Of a stretch of 64,000 nucleotides of DNA, positions 45,760-54,498 are shown one piece after another. Source of the DNA: Clostridia bacterium (lineage in GTDB: Bacteria > Bacillota > Clostridia > Christensenellales > CAG-314); assembly GCA_036654455.1 (NCBI GenBank), contig JAVVRZ010000002.1:328332-392331 (forward strand). Direction: 5' to 3'. The notes beneath the pieces are model-generated. The model searched no databases. It was not told the DNA's origin and saw nothing but the letters and a program-made list of their open reading frames with translations. Made by a program: the position numbers and the translations under genes. Within the stretch, counting starts at the first letter, position 1; each line of letters opens with the position of its first letter.

Positions 45760-46890
45760 ATGATTTATAAATACACATTATTTAACAAACTCATTGAGGA
45801 GTTTGCAATAAACGAAGTTAAGCCCCTTGCGGCTTACACCGACGAACACGAAGAATTTCCACAAGTTACGGTAGATAAAATGGCAAAAATAGGTATGTTT
45901 GGCATAATTGTTCCTAAGGAATTTGGCGGAGCAGGCGGAGACTATCCTATGTATATCAAGGCGGTAGAAGAATTAAGCAAGTATTGCGCTACAACAGGCG
46001 TTATACTCTCCGCTCATACTTCTTTGTGCGTTGCGCCCATACTTGAAAATGGTACTCCCGAACAAAAAGCTAAATATTTGCCTTTACTTGCTAGCGGTAA
46101 ATGTATCGGCGCTTTTGGTTTGACCGAACCTAACGCAGGCACAGACGCAAACAACCAAACAACAACCGCCGTTCTTCAAGGCGACCACTATGTATTAAAC
46201 GGCAGTAAAATATTTATCACAAACGCAGGCGTAGCGGGTATTTACTTAGTAATAGCCGTAACCGGTCGCACTCCTAAGGGCGTAGAGCTAACTGCGTTTA
46301 TTGTAGAAAAAGGCACACCCGGCTTTACTTTTGGTAAGAAAGAATTAAAGATGGGTATTCGTGGTAGCAGTACTTGCGAATTAATATTCGACAACTGCTC
46401 TGTTCCCGTTTCTAACGTTTTAGGCAAGGTTGGCGCAGGCTTTAAGATTGCTATGAAGGCGCTTGACGGCGGGCGTATTGGTATTGCTGCGCAAGCTCTT
46501 GGTATTGCAGAAGGCGCAATGCAAGAAACTATTACTTACACCAAAGAAAGAAAACAATTTAAACGCAGTATTTCGGCGTTCCAAAATACACAATTTGTAC
46601 TTGCCGATTTAAAGACTAAGATAGAAGCCGGCAGAGGTTTATTGCTTCGCGCGGTTGCAAGCAAACAAGATAAAACGCCTACTATTTCGGTAGATGCGGC
46701 TATGGCTAAACTATTCTGCGCAGAAATGGCTATGGAAGTTACGACAAAAGCTGTTCAATTCCACGGTGGTTACGGATATACAAGAGAATATCCCGTAGAA
46801 AGAATGATGAGAGACGCAAAGATAACCGAGATATACGAAGGTACAAGCGAAGTGCAGAGAATGGTTATTTCCGGCGCTTTGCTTAAATGA
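45760..46890 (+). CDS. bcd: Short-chain (butyryl-type) acyl-CoA dehydrogenase
   Basis: FAD enzyme that reduces crotonyl-CoA to butyryl-CoA with EtfAB in anaerobes. The 376-aa protein is full length. Family blocks: GFGLTEPNAGTDA-like AFGLTEPNAGTDA, NGSKIFITNAGVA, KKELKMGIRGSSTCEL, FKIAMKALDGGRIGIAAQALGIAEGA, and the catalytic Glu in IYEGTSEVQR near the C-terminus. It is preceded by AGAGGG and followed 8 bases later by etfB. Exact chain length preference cannot be read, but the operon fits butyrate formation. Confidence 0.9.
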   Translation: MIYKYTLFNKLIEEFAINEVKPLAAYTDEHEEFPQVTVDKMAKIGMFGIIVPKEFGGAGGDYPMYIKAVEELSKYCATTGVILSAHTSLCVAPILENGTPEQKAKYLPLLASGKCIGAFGLTEPNAGTDANNQTTTAVLQGDHYVLNGSKIFITNAGVAGIYLVIAVTGRTPKGVELTAFIVEKGTPGFTFGKKELKMGIRGSSTCELIFDNCSVPVSNVLGKVGAGFKIAMKALDGGRIGIAAQALGIAEGAMQETITYTKERKQFKRSISAFQNTQFVLADLKTKIEAGRGLLLRAVASKQDKTPTISVDAAMAKLFCAEMAMEVTTKAVQFHGGYGYTREYPVERMMRDAKITEIYEGTSEVQRMVISGALLK

Positions 46891-46898
46891 GGTAAATT

Positions 46899-47684
46899 AT
46901 GAAAATATTAGTATGCGTAAAACAAGTACCAAACACAACTGAAATTACAATAGACCCGATTACAAATACCTTAAATCGTGACGGTGTTCCAAGTATAATC
47001 AACCCCGACGACAGAGCGGCTATCGAAGTAGCGCTAAGTCTTAAAGACCAAACGGGCGCAAGCGTTGTTCTTGTATCAATGGGGCCTCCGCAAGCCGAAG
47101 TTGCCCTAAGAGAAGGACTTGCAATGGGCGCTGACCAAGCTTATTTAATCAGCGACCGAGCTTTTGCAGGTAGCGACACGTTAGCAACATCTACGATTAT
47201 AGCCAAAGCAATCGAAAAGATAGGTTTTGACTATATTATCGCAGGCAGACAGGCAATCGACGGAGATACCGCCCAAGTTGGACCACAAATGGCTGAACAC
47301 TTAAATATTCCTCAAATTACTTATTGCGCTGACTTTTCTTATGACCAAGCAAACGACAAGTTTAGAGTAAAAAGACAATTTGAAGATAGGTATCAATGGC
47401 TAGAAGTTAGCGGAAAAGCCTTATTTACCGTACTCGGCTCAGCAGTTAAACCTAGATATATGAACGTAGCCGACATTATCGCTCAGGACGACCAAACAAT
47501 CAACTTGTTGACATTTGCCGACCTTGATTGTCCGCTTGAACGCATAGGTCTTGCAGGCAGTCCCACTAAGGTAAAAACGTCGTTTGCAAAACAGTTTAAT
47601 AATGACAAACAGCTTGTCGAAACAACACCCGAAGAAGCGGCGTCAATTATTATTAAACAGCTTAGCGATAAGCACTTAATTTGA
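46899..47684 (+). CDS. etfB: Electron transfer flavoprotein beta subunit
   Basis: Beta subunit of ETF (261 aa). Starts MKILVCVKQVPNT and has the nucleotide-binding AAIEVALSLKD, the DTAQVGPQMAEHL segment and KPRYMNVADII. In Bcd-linked bifurcating ETFs of clostridia the beta subunit binds a second FAD that splits electrons from NADH to ferredoxin and crotonyl-CoA; pairing with bcd makes bifurcation plausible but is inference. A TGAGGT site spans the bcd stop. Confidence 0.93.
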   Translation: MKILVCVKQVPNTTEITIDPITNTLNRDGVPSIINPDDRAAIEVALSLKDQTGASVVLVSMGPPQAEVALREGLAMGADQAYLISDRAFAGSDTLATSTIIAKAIEKIGFDYIIAGRQAIDGDTAQVGPQMAEHLNIPQITYCADFSYDQANDKFRVKRQFEDRYQWLEVSGKALFTVLGSAVKPRYMNVADIIAQDDQTINLLTFADLDCPLERIGLAGSPTKVKTSFAKQFNNDKQLVETTPEEAASIIIKQLSDKHLI

Positions 47685-47692
47685 GGTACATT

Positions 47693-48688
47693 ATGAAAAA
47701 AATATTTGTATATTGTGAGCAAAGAGATGGAGTTATCCAAAATGTAAGTTACGAGTTGCTAGGAGTAGCAAGAGAGCTTGCAAGCGTAAGCAATCAACAA
47801 GTTTGCGCAATGTTACTAGGTAGTGACGTAGATAAAAACGCTGAGAAGTTAATTTCTTATGGCGCAGACGCTGTATATGTAGTTTCTTCTAGCGAGTTAG
47901 CCTATTACTTAACCGAGCAATACGCCCAAGCGGTAACCCACATAATCAAGACATATTCGCCTAACATAGTACTTTTCCCGGCTACAAGCATAGGTCGTGA
48001 CCTTGCCCCAAGACTTTCGGCAAGATTGCGCACTGGTCTTACTGCCGACTGCACCAAGCTAGAATGCGACCAAGACGGCAATTTGTTTATGACTCGTCCG
48101 GCATTTGGCGGTAACCTATTCGCCACAATTATTTGTCCCGACGTTCGTCCTCAAATGTCGACTGTTCGTCCCGGCGTTATGCAAAGAATAGAGCAAGATA
48201 CGACTCGCAAAGGCGAAGTTATCAAGGTAACCGTTCCTTTTGACAAGTCTAAGTTTATTGTAACACTAAACGAAGAACAAAAAGAAACGAGCGTAGTAGA
48301 GAAGATTGAAGAAGCCAAGATTCTTGTATCGGTTGGCAGAGGTATGGAAAAGTCAATCGATTCGGCAACCGAACTTGCCGAACTACTTGGCGCAACTCTA
48401 TCTTGTTCAAGAGCCGTAGTCGACCAAGGAATACTTCCCGTTGCAAGACAAGTTGGTCAAACAGGCAAAACCGTACGCCCCAACTTATACTTAGCGTTAG
48501 GTATTTCAGGCGCAGTTCAACACTTAGCTGGTATGAGCGACAGCGAATTTATAATAGCAATTAACAAAGACAAAGACGCTAATATCTTTAACGTAGCTCA
48601 CCTAAGTATAGTAGGCGACGCTAACGCTATTATTAATTGTGTTAAGAACGAATTAAAGGTTAGAAAAGCTATAAAGCGTTTACTGTAA
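47693..48688 (+). CDS. etfA: Electron transfer flavoprotein alpha subunit
   Basis: Alpha subunit of ETF (331 aa). The C-terminal FAD domain is clear: VSVGRGMEK, ATLSCSRAVVDQG, RQVGQTGKTVRPNLYLALGISGAVQHLAGM, and INKDKDANIFNVAHLSIVGDA. Start at 47693 (MKKIFVYCEQ) follows GAGGT with good spacing; a frame from 47681 would overlap etfB by 4 bases and has no ribosome site. Last gene of the operon. Confidence 0.94.
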   Translation: MKKIFVYCEQRDGVIQNVSYELLGVARELASVSNQQVCAMLLGSDVDKNAEKLISYGADAVYVVSSSELAYYLTEQYAQAVTHIIKTYSPNIVLFPATSIGRDLAPRLSARLRTGLTADCTKLECDQDGNLFMTRPAFGGNLFATIICPDVRPQMSTVRPGVMQRIEQDTTRKGEVIKVTVPFDKSKFIVTLNEEQKETSVVEKIEEAKILVSVGRGMEKSIDSATELAELLGATLSCSRAVVDQGILPVARQVGQTGKTVRPNLYLALGISGAVQHLAGMSDSEFIIAINKDKDANIFNVAHLSIVGDANAIINCVKNELKVRKAIKRLL

Positions 48689-48715
48689 AAGTATTAATTA
48701 ATTTTTAGTCAACAC

Positions 48716-48753
48716 AAATGCCCAACTTTTGTAAGTTGGGCATTTATTTTTTT
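48716..48753 (+). terminator. Terminator of the bcd-etf operon
   Basis: A 13-bp perfect stem AAATGCCCAACTT / AAGTTGGGCATTT (48716-48728, 48733-48745) with loop TTGT, followed by ATTTTTTT. Confidence 0.93.
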
Positions 48754-48799
48754 AATATTTAATAAATTTACGTATTGTAATGTTTTAATTTTTTAGAGA

Positions 48800-49231
48800 T
48801 TATTTTGACGGATATAGATATTCGTAAGCGTTGTTTTTAGCCTTTTGTAGTAAGGTAAAAAACTGAGTTATTTCTTCTTGGGTAAAGTTTGACGAAATTA
48901 TATTATTCCATTTTTCTTTGGCTTGTTGAATACAAATGTAGGCGTCTTGCGCTTTTTTAGTGGGAAAGAGTTGGTTAGTACGCTTGTCGGCAAGACAATT
49001 TTTTTTAATCACAAAGCCATTTTCTATTAAGTAGCTTATGGCTCTTGTCACGCTACTGCGGTGTACATTGAGGTGAGAGGTAAGTTTCTCTTGTTCTATG
49101 CCCTCAATTATGCAGATATGTAGAATATATTGAGCGTAAGAATAGTTTAACCCAAGTGTTTCAAGCTCCTTGTCAAGAAACTTTGTCGCATATCTATGTA
49201 GCACAGTATTCCACCTATGTAAGTCTTGCAT
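48800..49231 (-). CDS. MarR family transcriptional regulator
   Basis: Winged-helix dimer (143 aa). The recognition region is EKLTSHLNVHRSSVTRAISYLIENGFVIKK, followed by the wing DKRTNQLFPTKKA. Start at 49231 follows AAAGGAGATACT; a frame to 49324 runs into the ABC gene. It is the second gene of an operon with an ABC exporter, 10 bases after its stop. Two palindromes at the operon promoter are the obvious binding sites, so it probably represses its own operon until a toxic ligand appears. Confidence 0.88.
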   Translation of the reverse strand: MQDLHRWNTVLHRYATKFLDKELETLGLNYSYAQYILHICIIEGIEQEKLTSHLNVHRSSVTRAISYLIENGFVIKKNCLADKRTNQLFPTKKAQDAYICIQQAKEKWNNIISSNFTQEEITQFFTLLQKAKNNAYEYLYPSK

Positions 49232-49241
49232 AGTATCTCCT

Positions 49242-50984
49242 TTATAGCTCAAAGCTAAGGTAAGTATTAGAACTGTTTCTAAATTGTAGCTCGTATAGTT
49301 GCTTATATACGCCGTTAGTTTCAAGTAAACTTTCGTGCGAACCTTGCTCGATAACGTTGCCTTGACCTATTACCATTATTTGGTCGGCGTTACGAATTGT
49401 CGATAATCTGTGAGCGACTACGATTGTTGTTCTGCCTACGCATAGTTCGTCAAGCTCTTTTTGAATTATTAGTTCGGTAGTATTATCTAGCGAGCTTGTA
49501 GCTTCGTCAAGTATAAGTATAGAGGGGTCTTTAAGAAACACTCTTGCAATAGAGAGTCTTTGCTTTTGCCCACCCGATAGCCTTACGCCTCTTTCGCCGA
49601 TTTGCGTATCATAGCCGTTTTCAAGCGTCATTACATATTCGTGTATATTTGCCTTTTTTGCGGCTTCTATTACTTCTTCTTCGGTTGCGTCAAGCCTACC
49701 GTAAAGAATATTTTCCTTGATTGAGCCGTTAAAAAGAAATACGTCTTGCTGAACTATGCCGATATTTTTTCGCAAAGATTGCTTGGTGACTGTTTTAATA
49801 TCTACGTCGTCTATTCTAATTGTTCCTTCTTGATTAGAGTAAAAAGCAGGCAAAAGGTGACAAATGGTGGTTTTTCCGCCTCCGCTAGGGCCTACAAGAG
49901 CGAGTTTTTCGCCCGCTACCACTTTAAAGCTAATGTTATGTAAGACTTCTTTGCCTTCTTTGTAGGTAAAACTCACGTTTTCGAAAGAAATCTCGCCCTT
50001 TACGTTAGTCAATTCGGTGGCGCTAGGACTATCTTGTTCTGCGGGCTGGTCGAGTATTTCAACAAATCTTTTGAAACCGCTTACGCCGTCTTGATACTGT
50101 TCTACAAAGTTAATTATACTTGTAACCGGACCTATAAATAAGTTGACCGATACTATGAAAGTTGGGTAGTCGCCTACGAGAATAAGTCCGTTGTAAAGAA
50201 ATAGTCCGCCGGCTATTAAGATAATAACGTTAAAGATATCGGTTACAAAGTTGGTCGAAGCAAAGAACTTTGCCATATATAAAAAGGCTTTTCCACGAGC
50301 TTTTACAAATTGACCATTACCGATTTCGAATTTCTCAATTTCTTTTTGCGAGTTTGTGTAGGCTTTTGTTACCCTTATGCCCGATATACTGCTTTCAAGC
50401 GAAGCGTTAATTACCGCCATTTTTACTCTTGATTCGGTAAACGCTTGATTCATTTTTTTACGCAACACTAGGGTTATTATTACAAGCGCAGGGACGCTTG
50501 CAAATACTATTAATGTTAGATAAACGTTAATTGTCATTAGATAAATAAAAGAACCTATTATCATAATGCCCGATATAAATATATTTTCTGGTCCGTGATG
50601 AGCTAATTCGCATACGTCGTTAAGGTCGTTAGTCATTCGTGACATAATTTTGCCTGTTTGGTGATTGTCGTAGAAGTCGTAAGGCAACATTTGTAGTTTC
50701 GCAAACATATCTTCACGCATATCGTGTTGCATTCTAGTGCCTACTATATGTCCATAATATTGTACAAAATATCTTAAAAGCATTCGTATTAGATAGATTA
50801 CCAGTAAGGAACAGCCAAAGATTACAATTAATTGATATTTTTTGTTGGGAATTAAGTCGTTAAGCATTGACCTAGTAATAATCGGGTAGACAAGTCCAAG
50901 TAGCGATACTAATAGCGAAGCGAACATATCTAACGCAAATAATTTCTTGTGAGGCTTGTAGTATGCGATAAAACGTTTAAACAT
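49242..50984 (-). CDS. ABC exporter, fused membrane and ATPase domains (multidrug/lipid type)
   Basis: Homodimeric type IV ABC exporter (580 aa): six-helix membrane domain (1-320) with the YDNHQTGKIMSRMTNDL coupling region, then an ATPase domain with GPSGGGKTT (Walker A), LSGGQKQR (signature), ILILDEATSSLD (Walker B) and AHRLSTIR (H-loop). Two adjacent ATGs follow AGGAG; the second (50984, MFKRF) has the better six-base spacing. Control by a MarR-type gene in the same operon suggests export of a drug, bile acid or antimicrobial peptide. Confidence 0.88.
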   Translation of the reverse strand: MFKRFIAYYKPHKKLFALDMFASLLVSLLGLVYPIITRSMLNDLIPNKKYQLIVIFGCSLLVIYLIRMLLRYFVQYYGHIVGTRMQHDMREDMFAKLQMLPYDFYDNHQTGKIMSRMTNDLNDVCELAHHGPENIFISGIMIIGSFIYLMTINVYLTLIVFASVPALVIITLVLRKKMNQAFTESRVKMAVINASLESSISGIRVTKAYTNSQKEIEKFEIGNGQFVKARGKAFLYMAKFFASTNFVTDIFNVIILIAGGLFLYNGLILVGDYPTFIVSVNLFIGPVTSIINFVEQYQDGVSGFKRFVEILDQPAEQDSPSATELTNVKGEISFENVSFTYKEGKEVLHNISFKVVAGEKLALVGPSGGGKTTICHLLPAFYSNQEGTIRIDDVDIKTVTKQSLRKNIGIVQQDVFLFNGSIKENILYGRLDATEEEVIEAAKKANIHEYVMTLENGYDTQIGERGVRLSGGQKQRLSIARVFLKDPSILILDEATSSLDNTTELIIQKELDELCVGRTTIVVAHRLSTIRNADQIMVIGQGNVIEQGSHESLLETNGVYKQLYELQFRNSSNTYLSFEL

Positions 50985-51006
50985 CATTTTCTCCTGAGTA
51001 AATAGT

Positions 51007-51062
51007 TGTTGCGTACGCAACATCATTATTATAATATCACAAGTTTGTTGCGTATGCAACAA
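51007..51062 (-). promoter_or_regulatory. Promoter with two MarR-type palindromic operators
   Basis: Perfect 16-bp palindrome TGTTGCGTACGCAACA (51007-51022) and near-perfect TTGTTGCGTATGCAACAA (51045-51062), centres 39 bp apart. The minus-strand promoter TTGCAT (51059-51054), 17 bases, TATTAT (51036-51031) has its -35 inside the second palindrome, and the first lies downstream of the start site. Repression by the operon's own MarR protein is expected. Confidence 0.82.
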
Positions 51063-51129
51063 CTTTTTATACAAAAATAAAAAATTTTTTATTTAATTTA
51101 AACTTTATTTACGCTAAATATTGTTAAAC

Positions 51130-51163
51130 AAATAGCGATAGTATATAGTTACTATCGCTATTT
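51130..51163 (-). terminator. Probable terminator after the M42 peptidase gene
   Basis: A 14-bp perfect stem AAATAGCGATAGTA / TACTATCGCTATTT with loop TATAGT, between the M42 stop and the ABC exporter promoter. The T tract on the minus strand is modest. Confidence 0.7.
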
Positions 51164-51195
51164 AAATTATTAATTTTAAGTTGCAAAACTACAAA

Positions 51196-52212
51196 TTATT
51201 TTTGGTTTGAGATAAAGTGTTTAATTAACGACAGGGTATTTGCTATTCCGTCAAGGTGAGTTCTTTCGTAGCCGTGCGAAGCGTAGACGCCCGAACCGAT
51301 TAGAGCGTGTCTTACGTCGTAACCTGCGCTTAGAGCCGCCGAAGCGTCCGAGCCGTAATGGGGATAAACGTCTACTGCATAATTTAGGTTGTTTGCCTTA
51401 GCGCACTCGATTAATTTTGTAGTAAGGTCATAGTTATAAGGTCCTGAGCTATCTTTTGCGCAAATGCTAACTGCGTGTTCGTCGCAAGTAAGCCCGTCGC
51501 CTACGCAACCCATATCGACGCAAAGTATGTCGTCGTAAGGATAGGGGAAAGAGGCGCAACCATGCCCGACTTCTTCAAATACCGTAATATAAACATAGAC
51601 TTTGCGAGGAAGAACGATATTATTTTCGGCAATATAGTTTGCGTAATTAAGTAGTATAGCTACACTTAGTTTATCGTCAATAAAGCGACTTTTTAAATAT
51701 CCGCTGTCGGTAAGAACTGTGCGAGGGTCAAAGCAAACGTAGTCGCCACAAGAAATTCCTAGTTGTTCGGTTTGTAACTTGCTTGATGTTTTTTGGTCGA
51801 TTACCACTTCCATAGTGTCAAAAGTGCGTTCTTTTGTGGCGTAATTGCCGTTAACGTGAGAAGAAGCGTTGTCGAGTTGCATACAACCCGTATAAGTTTT
51901 GCCTGTGCGAGTAAATATTTGACAATTCTCGCCCTCGATATTTTGCGGTTGAAGTCCGCCGATACGGCTTATACGCAGTCTGCCGTTACCTTTAATTTCG
52001 CACACCATACCGCCAAGCGTATCGATATGAGCCGACAACACAAGGGGGTTACCTTCTCCGCCTAGCTCCACGCATACGCAACCTTTTTTGGTTAGAGTAG
52101 CGCAAAAGCCTAATTTTTCAAATTCGCCCTTAGTATATTCGGCAACTTTGTTTGTAAAACCGCTAGGGCTAGGAATACTTGTGAGTTTTTTAAATTCAGT
52201 AATGCAATCCAT
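51196..52212 (-). CDS. M42 family metallo-aminopeptidase
   Basis: Cytosolic tetrahedral (dodecameric) aminopeptidase or deblocking peptidase, 338 aa, with two metal ions. Metal and catalytic motifs: SAHIDTLG (His/Asp), RFIDDKLSVAILL (bridging Asp), VFEEVGHG (catalytic and metal Glu), VDMGCVGDG, and the final HALIGSGVYASHGYERTH. GGAGAA precedes the ATG. It is monocistronic. M42 enzymes finish the breakdown of peptides to amino acids, which fits an amino acid fermenter. Confidence 0.9.
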   Translation of the reverse strand: MDCITEFKKLTSIPSPSGFTNKVAEYTKGEFEKLGFCATLTKKGCVCVELGGEGNPLVLSAHIDTLGGMVCEIKGNGRLRISRIGGLQPQNIEGENCQIFTRTGKTYTGCMQLDNASSHVNGNYATKERTFDTMEVVIDQKTSSKLQTEQLGISCGDYVCFDPRTVLTDSGYLKSRFIDDKLSVAILLNYANYIAENNIVLPRKVYVYITVFEEVGHGCASFPYPYDDILCVDMGCVGDGLTCDEHAVSICAKDSSGPYNYDLTTKLIECAKANNLNYAVDVYPHYGSDASAALSAGYDVRHALIGSGVYASHGYERTHLDGIANTLSLIKHFISNQK

Positions 52213-52284
52213 ATATTCTTTTCTCCTTTATTTCTCCGCTTAATTATATCATTTCTTGACGACTTAATCAACAGCTATAAGATA

Positions 52285-52320
52285 TTTAAAAAGTATAACC
52301 GCCTAAATTTAGGCGGTTAT
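52285..52320 (-). terminator. Terminator after the GH5 gene
   Basis: A 26-bp perfect palindrome (52295-52320, stem ATAACCGCCTAAA) followed on the minus strand by ACTTTTTAAA. It lies 113 bases after the GH5 stop and upstream of the M42 start. Confidence 0.75.
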
Positions 52321-52432
52321 TATAGCGGAAGCGTTTTTTTAAAACCGTGATAAGAAAATTAACGTTATTTTAAAAATGTCAATTTAATTTTTTAAAAATA
52401 ACTATTAACTTTTTAATGTTAAAAACCTTGTT

Positions 52433-53953
52433 TTATTTGCCGGCTAGGAAATCTTTGATAAAACCATAAACATTGCTAGTTTCTACCGTATATGGAAGTT
52501 TTTCTATACCTTTTGCCGTAAACCATTCGGCGTTATAACCCGGAGTTTGCGTAGATAGACCGCCCCAAGTTGTAATAAGTTGTTCTGCCGTTGCCGTAGC
52601 TACGTTTACCTTGCAGTCGGTTTGTTCGTCGCTATTTAGTTTAAAAGTGTATAAACTCCACGAAGTGTTCCAGTATCCTACTACGACAGCTTTGTATGTC
52701 CACGTCGTCCAACTATGATTTCTCTTTTCCAGTAGGCTCAGCCCCGTATTCCAATCTTCTTTGCTATCAAAGAAGTTAAATTCGCCAAGCAATTTCGCCG
52801 TATCGTGATTGTTAAAGGGTAGTAGATAATCTTGATAATAGTAGAATAAACTATACGGAACGGTATCGTGTATCCAATTATACCAGTGATATTGATATAG
52901 TACGTTTGTCCAACCGTATTGACTAGGGTTAGGCAAATTGCTATATCCCCAACAGCCTTCGACAGAAATGCAGTGATATTCGTCAACTTCTCTTATGCCT
53001 TTAATTATTTGGTCAAATACTTCCCATTGTTTTTTGCCTGTAAACGTGCCATTTGCGCCCGAACCTGTTGGTTCGTTCATAATGTCGTAGGCAACGATTG
53101 ATTTACCGAGTTCGGTTTCTATATTTATATAGTGGTCTGCGATAGCTTTCCACATAGCGATAGTTTGGTCAATATAAGTTTGATTGTCCCAAAAGCTGTT
53201 TTGGGTGTTGTCGCCGCTATGTTCGTATTTGTTTTGCGAGCCAACTACGCCGTGACAGTCTAATATTACATATAGGCCGTTATCTTTGCACCCTTCGATA
53301 AACCAGTCAAGCCATTTAAACGCATCGTCCTTCATAGTTAAATGATAGTTGTCGCCCTCCATAACCGTACGGTAATAGAAAGGCAAACGCACGCAATTTA
53401 GTCCTAACTTTGCGATATTTTCAAAGTCTACGTCTTGCCACCAATTTGAGTAATACCAGTCAAGTAGTAAGTCGACGGTAGAACAATCTTCTTCGTACCA
53501 CCAGTATTTACTAGGGTTAGACTTGCATATACTGCGCAAAAGAATTATGTCTTTATCGCTTTCGTTTAAATTTTTGTTGTTATTTAACGCATCAAGCACA
53601 AATGCCATAGGCGTTTCGTTGTATGCAATTTTGCCGTCCTTTTGCTCGTAACCTAGCGAAGTTGCGCCAAGCCAGCCTTCCCAAATTAGCCAATTCCCTG
53701 CGTTTGTGCCACGTAGCAATAGGGCTTTGCCGTCTTTATCGTACAAAGATTTACCGCTAGAAACTACGTAGTCGGTGTCGTTATTAATTGTCGATTCAAA
53801 TTTGACGGTGTAACTTACGTGATAAATTAACGCAAATAACGAATAACAAATTAAAACGCCTACAAGACACAAGCAAACTAAACCAATAATCTTAAAAGTT
53901 TTTTTGGTTGTTTTTCGGCAAGCAAGTTGTTTTTCAGTCAATTCTTCTTTCAT
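52433..53953 (-). CDS. Membrane-anchored glycoside hydrolase family 5 enzyme
   Basis: Endo- or exo-glycosidase of the GH5 (beta/alpha)8 fold, 506 aa. A transmembrane helix (about 20-48) anchors it with the enzyme outside. The domain opens with LLLRGTNAGNWLIWEGWLG, then NCVRLPFYYR, YVILDCHGVVG, the acid/base Glu in YDIMNEPTG, LYQYHWYNW, and the nucleophile Glu in KLLGEFNFF. These blocks are closest to the exo-beta-1,3-glucanase/cellulase subgroups. A GAGGTGAC site precedes the ATG. Specificity cannot be fixed from sequence; plant or fungal beta-glucan is likely. Confidence 0.88.
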   Translation of the reverse strand: MKEELTEKQLACRKTTKKTFKIIGLVCLCLVGVLICYSLFALIYHVSYTVKFESTINNDTDYVVSSGKSLYDKDGKALLLRGTNAGNWLIWEGWLGATSLGYEQKDGKIAYNETPMAFVLDALNNNKNLNESDKDIILLRSICKSNPSKYWWYEEDCSTVDLLLDWYYSNWWQDVDFENIAKLGLNCVRLPFYYRTVMEGDNYHLTMKDDAFKWLDWFIEGCKDNGLYVILDCHGVVGSQNKYEHSGDNTQNSFWDNQTYIDQTIAMWKAIADHYINIETELGKSIVAYDIMNEPTGSGANGTFTGKKQWEVFDQIIKGIREVDEYHCISVEGCWGYSNLPNPSQYGWTNVLYQYHWYNWIHDTVPYSLFYYYQDYLLPFNNHDTAKLLGEFNFFDSKEDWNTGLSLLEKRNHSWTTWTYKAVVVGYWNTSWSLYTFKLNSDEQTDCKVNVATATAEQLITTWGGLSTQTPGYNAEWFTAKGIEKLPYTVETSNVYGFIKDFLAGK

Positions 53954-53988
53954 ATTGTCACCTCAATGCTAATAAAATAGTTAATTTT

Positions 53989-54017
53989 ATTTTAACACAA
54001 TAAATTAAAATATACAA
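53989..54017 (-). promoter_or_regulatory. Promoter of the GH5 gene
   Basis: On the minus strand, TTGTAT (54017-54012), 17 bases, TAAAAT (53994-53989), 36 bases before the start. Confidence 0.55.
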
Positions 54018-54498
54018 TACTTATAAAAAATATAAAAGCATTTAAGCCTAGACATAATAACAGATTAAGTGTTAATTTTTGTTAATTACGGCTACATTTT
54101 AGTTTTATAAAGATAAAATGACAATAATTAGTCATCTTTTAAGTAATTTTTTTTTAAAAAACCTATTGACAAAGTGTTTTTGCTTTGTTACACTTCATTC
54201 AAACAAGGTAGTTTGATATTGACTACTTCGATGTTTACTATTTCTTTCATCATTATTTTTTAAAAGTATATTTTTGGTAGTTTGATATTTGACTATCATT
54301 ATTTATTTTAGGTTTGGGTTCTTTTTTTTAATTTATTTTTACTACTTACTTTTTAATTACATATTTTGGTAGTTTGATATTCGACTCGCCAACTTTATTC
54401 TATGTACTTGTATTCTTCACGACATCTTTGTAAGTTCAATTTATAAGTATGTTTTTTTATGCTTATAAATTGCCATATTAATATTAGGAGGAACAAAA
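54018..54498 (+). promoter_or_regulatory. Promoter and repeat-bearing leader of the nitrogenase-like operon
   Basis: Long AT-rich gap without a credible gene. A dyad ATGAC-N8-GTCAT (54118-54135) lies 30 bases upstream of a strong promoter, TTGACA (54166-54171), 17 bases, TACACT (54189-54194). The predicted transcript begins near 54201, leaving a leader of about 300 bases that is unusually T-rich. It contains three copies of GGTAGTTTGATATT and, just before the ribosome site AGGAGG (54486-54491), a hairpin with a 10-bp stem AATTTATAAG / CTTATAAATT (54438-54447, 54462-54471). No known riboswitch class was recognised. Confidence 0.7.
54207..54386 (+). repeat. Three direct repeats GGTAGTTTGATATT-GACT in the leader
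   Basis: Copies at 54207-54225 (ending in GACTA), 54276-54295 (ending in TGACTA) and 54368-54386 (ending in CGACT), spaced 69 and 92 bases. Each has weak dyad symmetry: GTAGT with ACTAC in copy 1, GTAGT with ACTAT in copy 2, AGT with ACT in copy 3. As RNA each could form a small hairpin showing UGAUAU in its loop. They may be operators or RNA-binding sites. Confidence 0.75.

Noticed and set aside
54402-54446. 14-codon leader peptide ORF ending in the leader hairpin
   Set aside because: It has a start and stop but no ribosome site and no codon run suggesting attenuation.
54018-54498. Cobalamin, Moco or other known riboswitch in the long leader
   Set aside because: No B12-box-like or other conserved core could be found; only the three direct repeats and a simple hairpin are visible.
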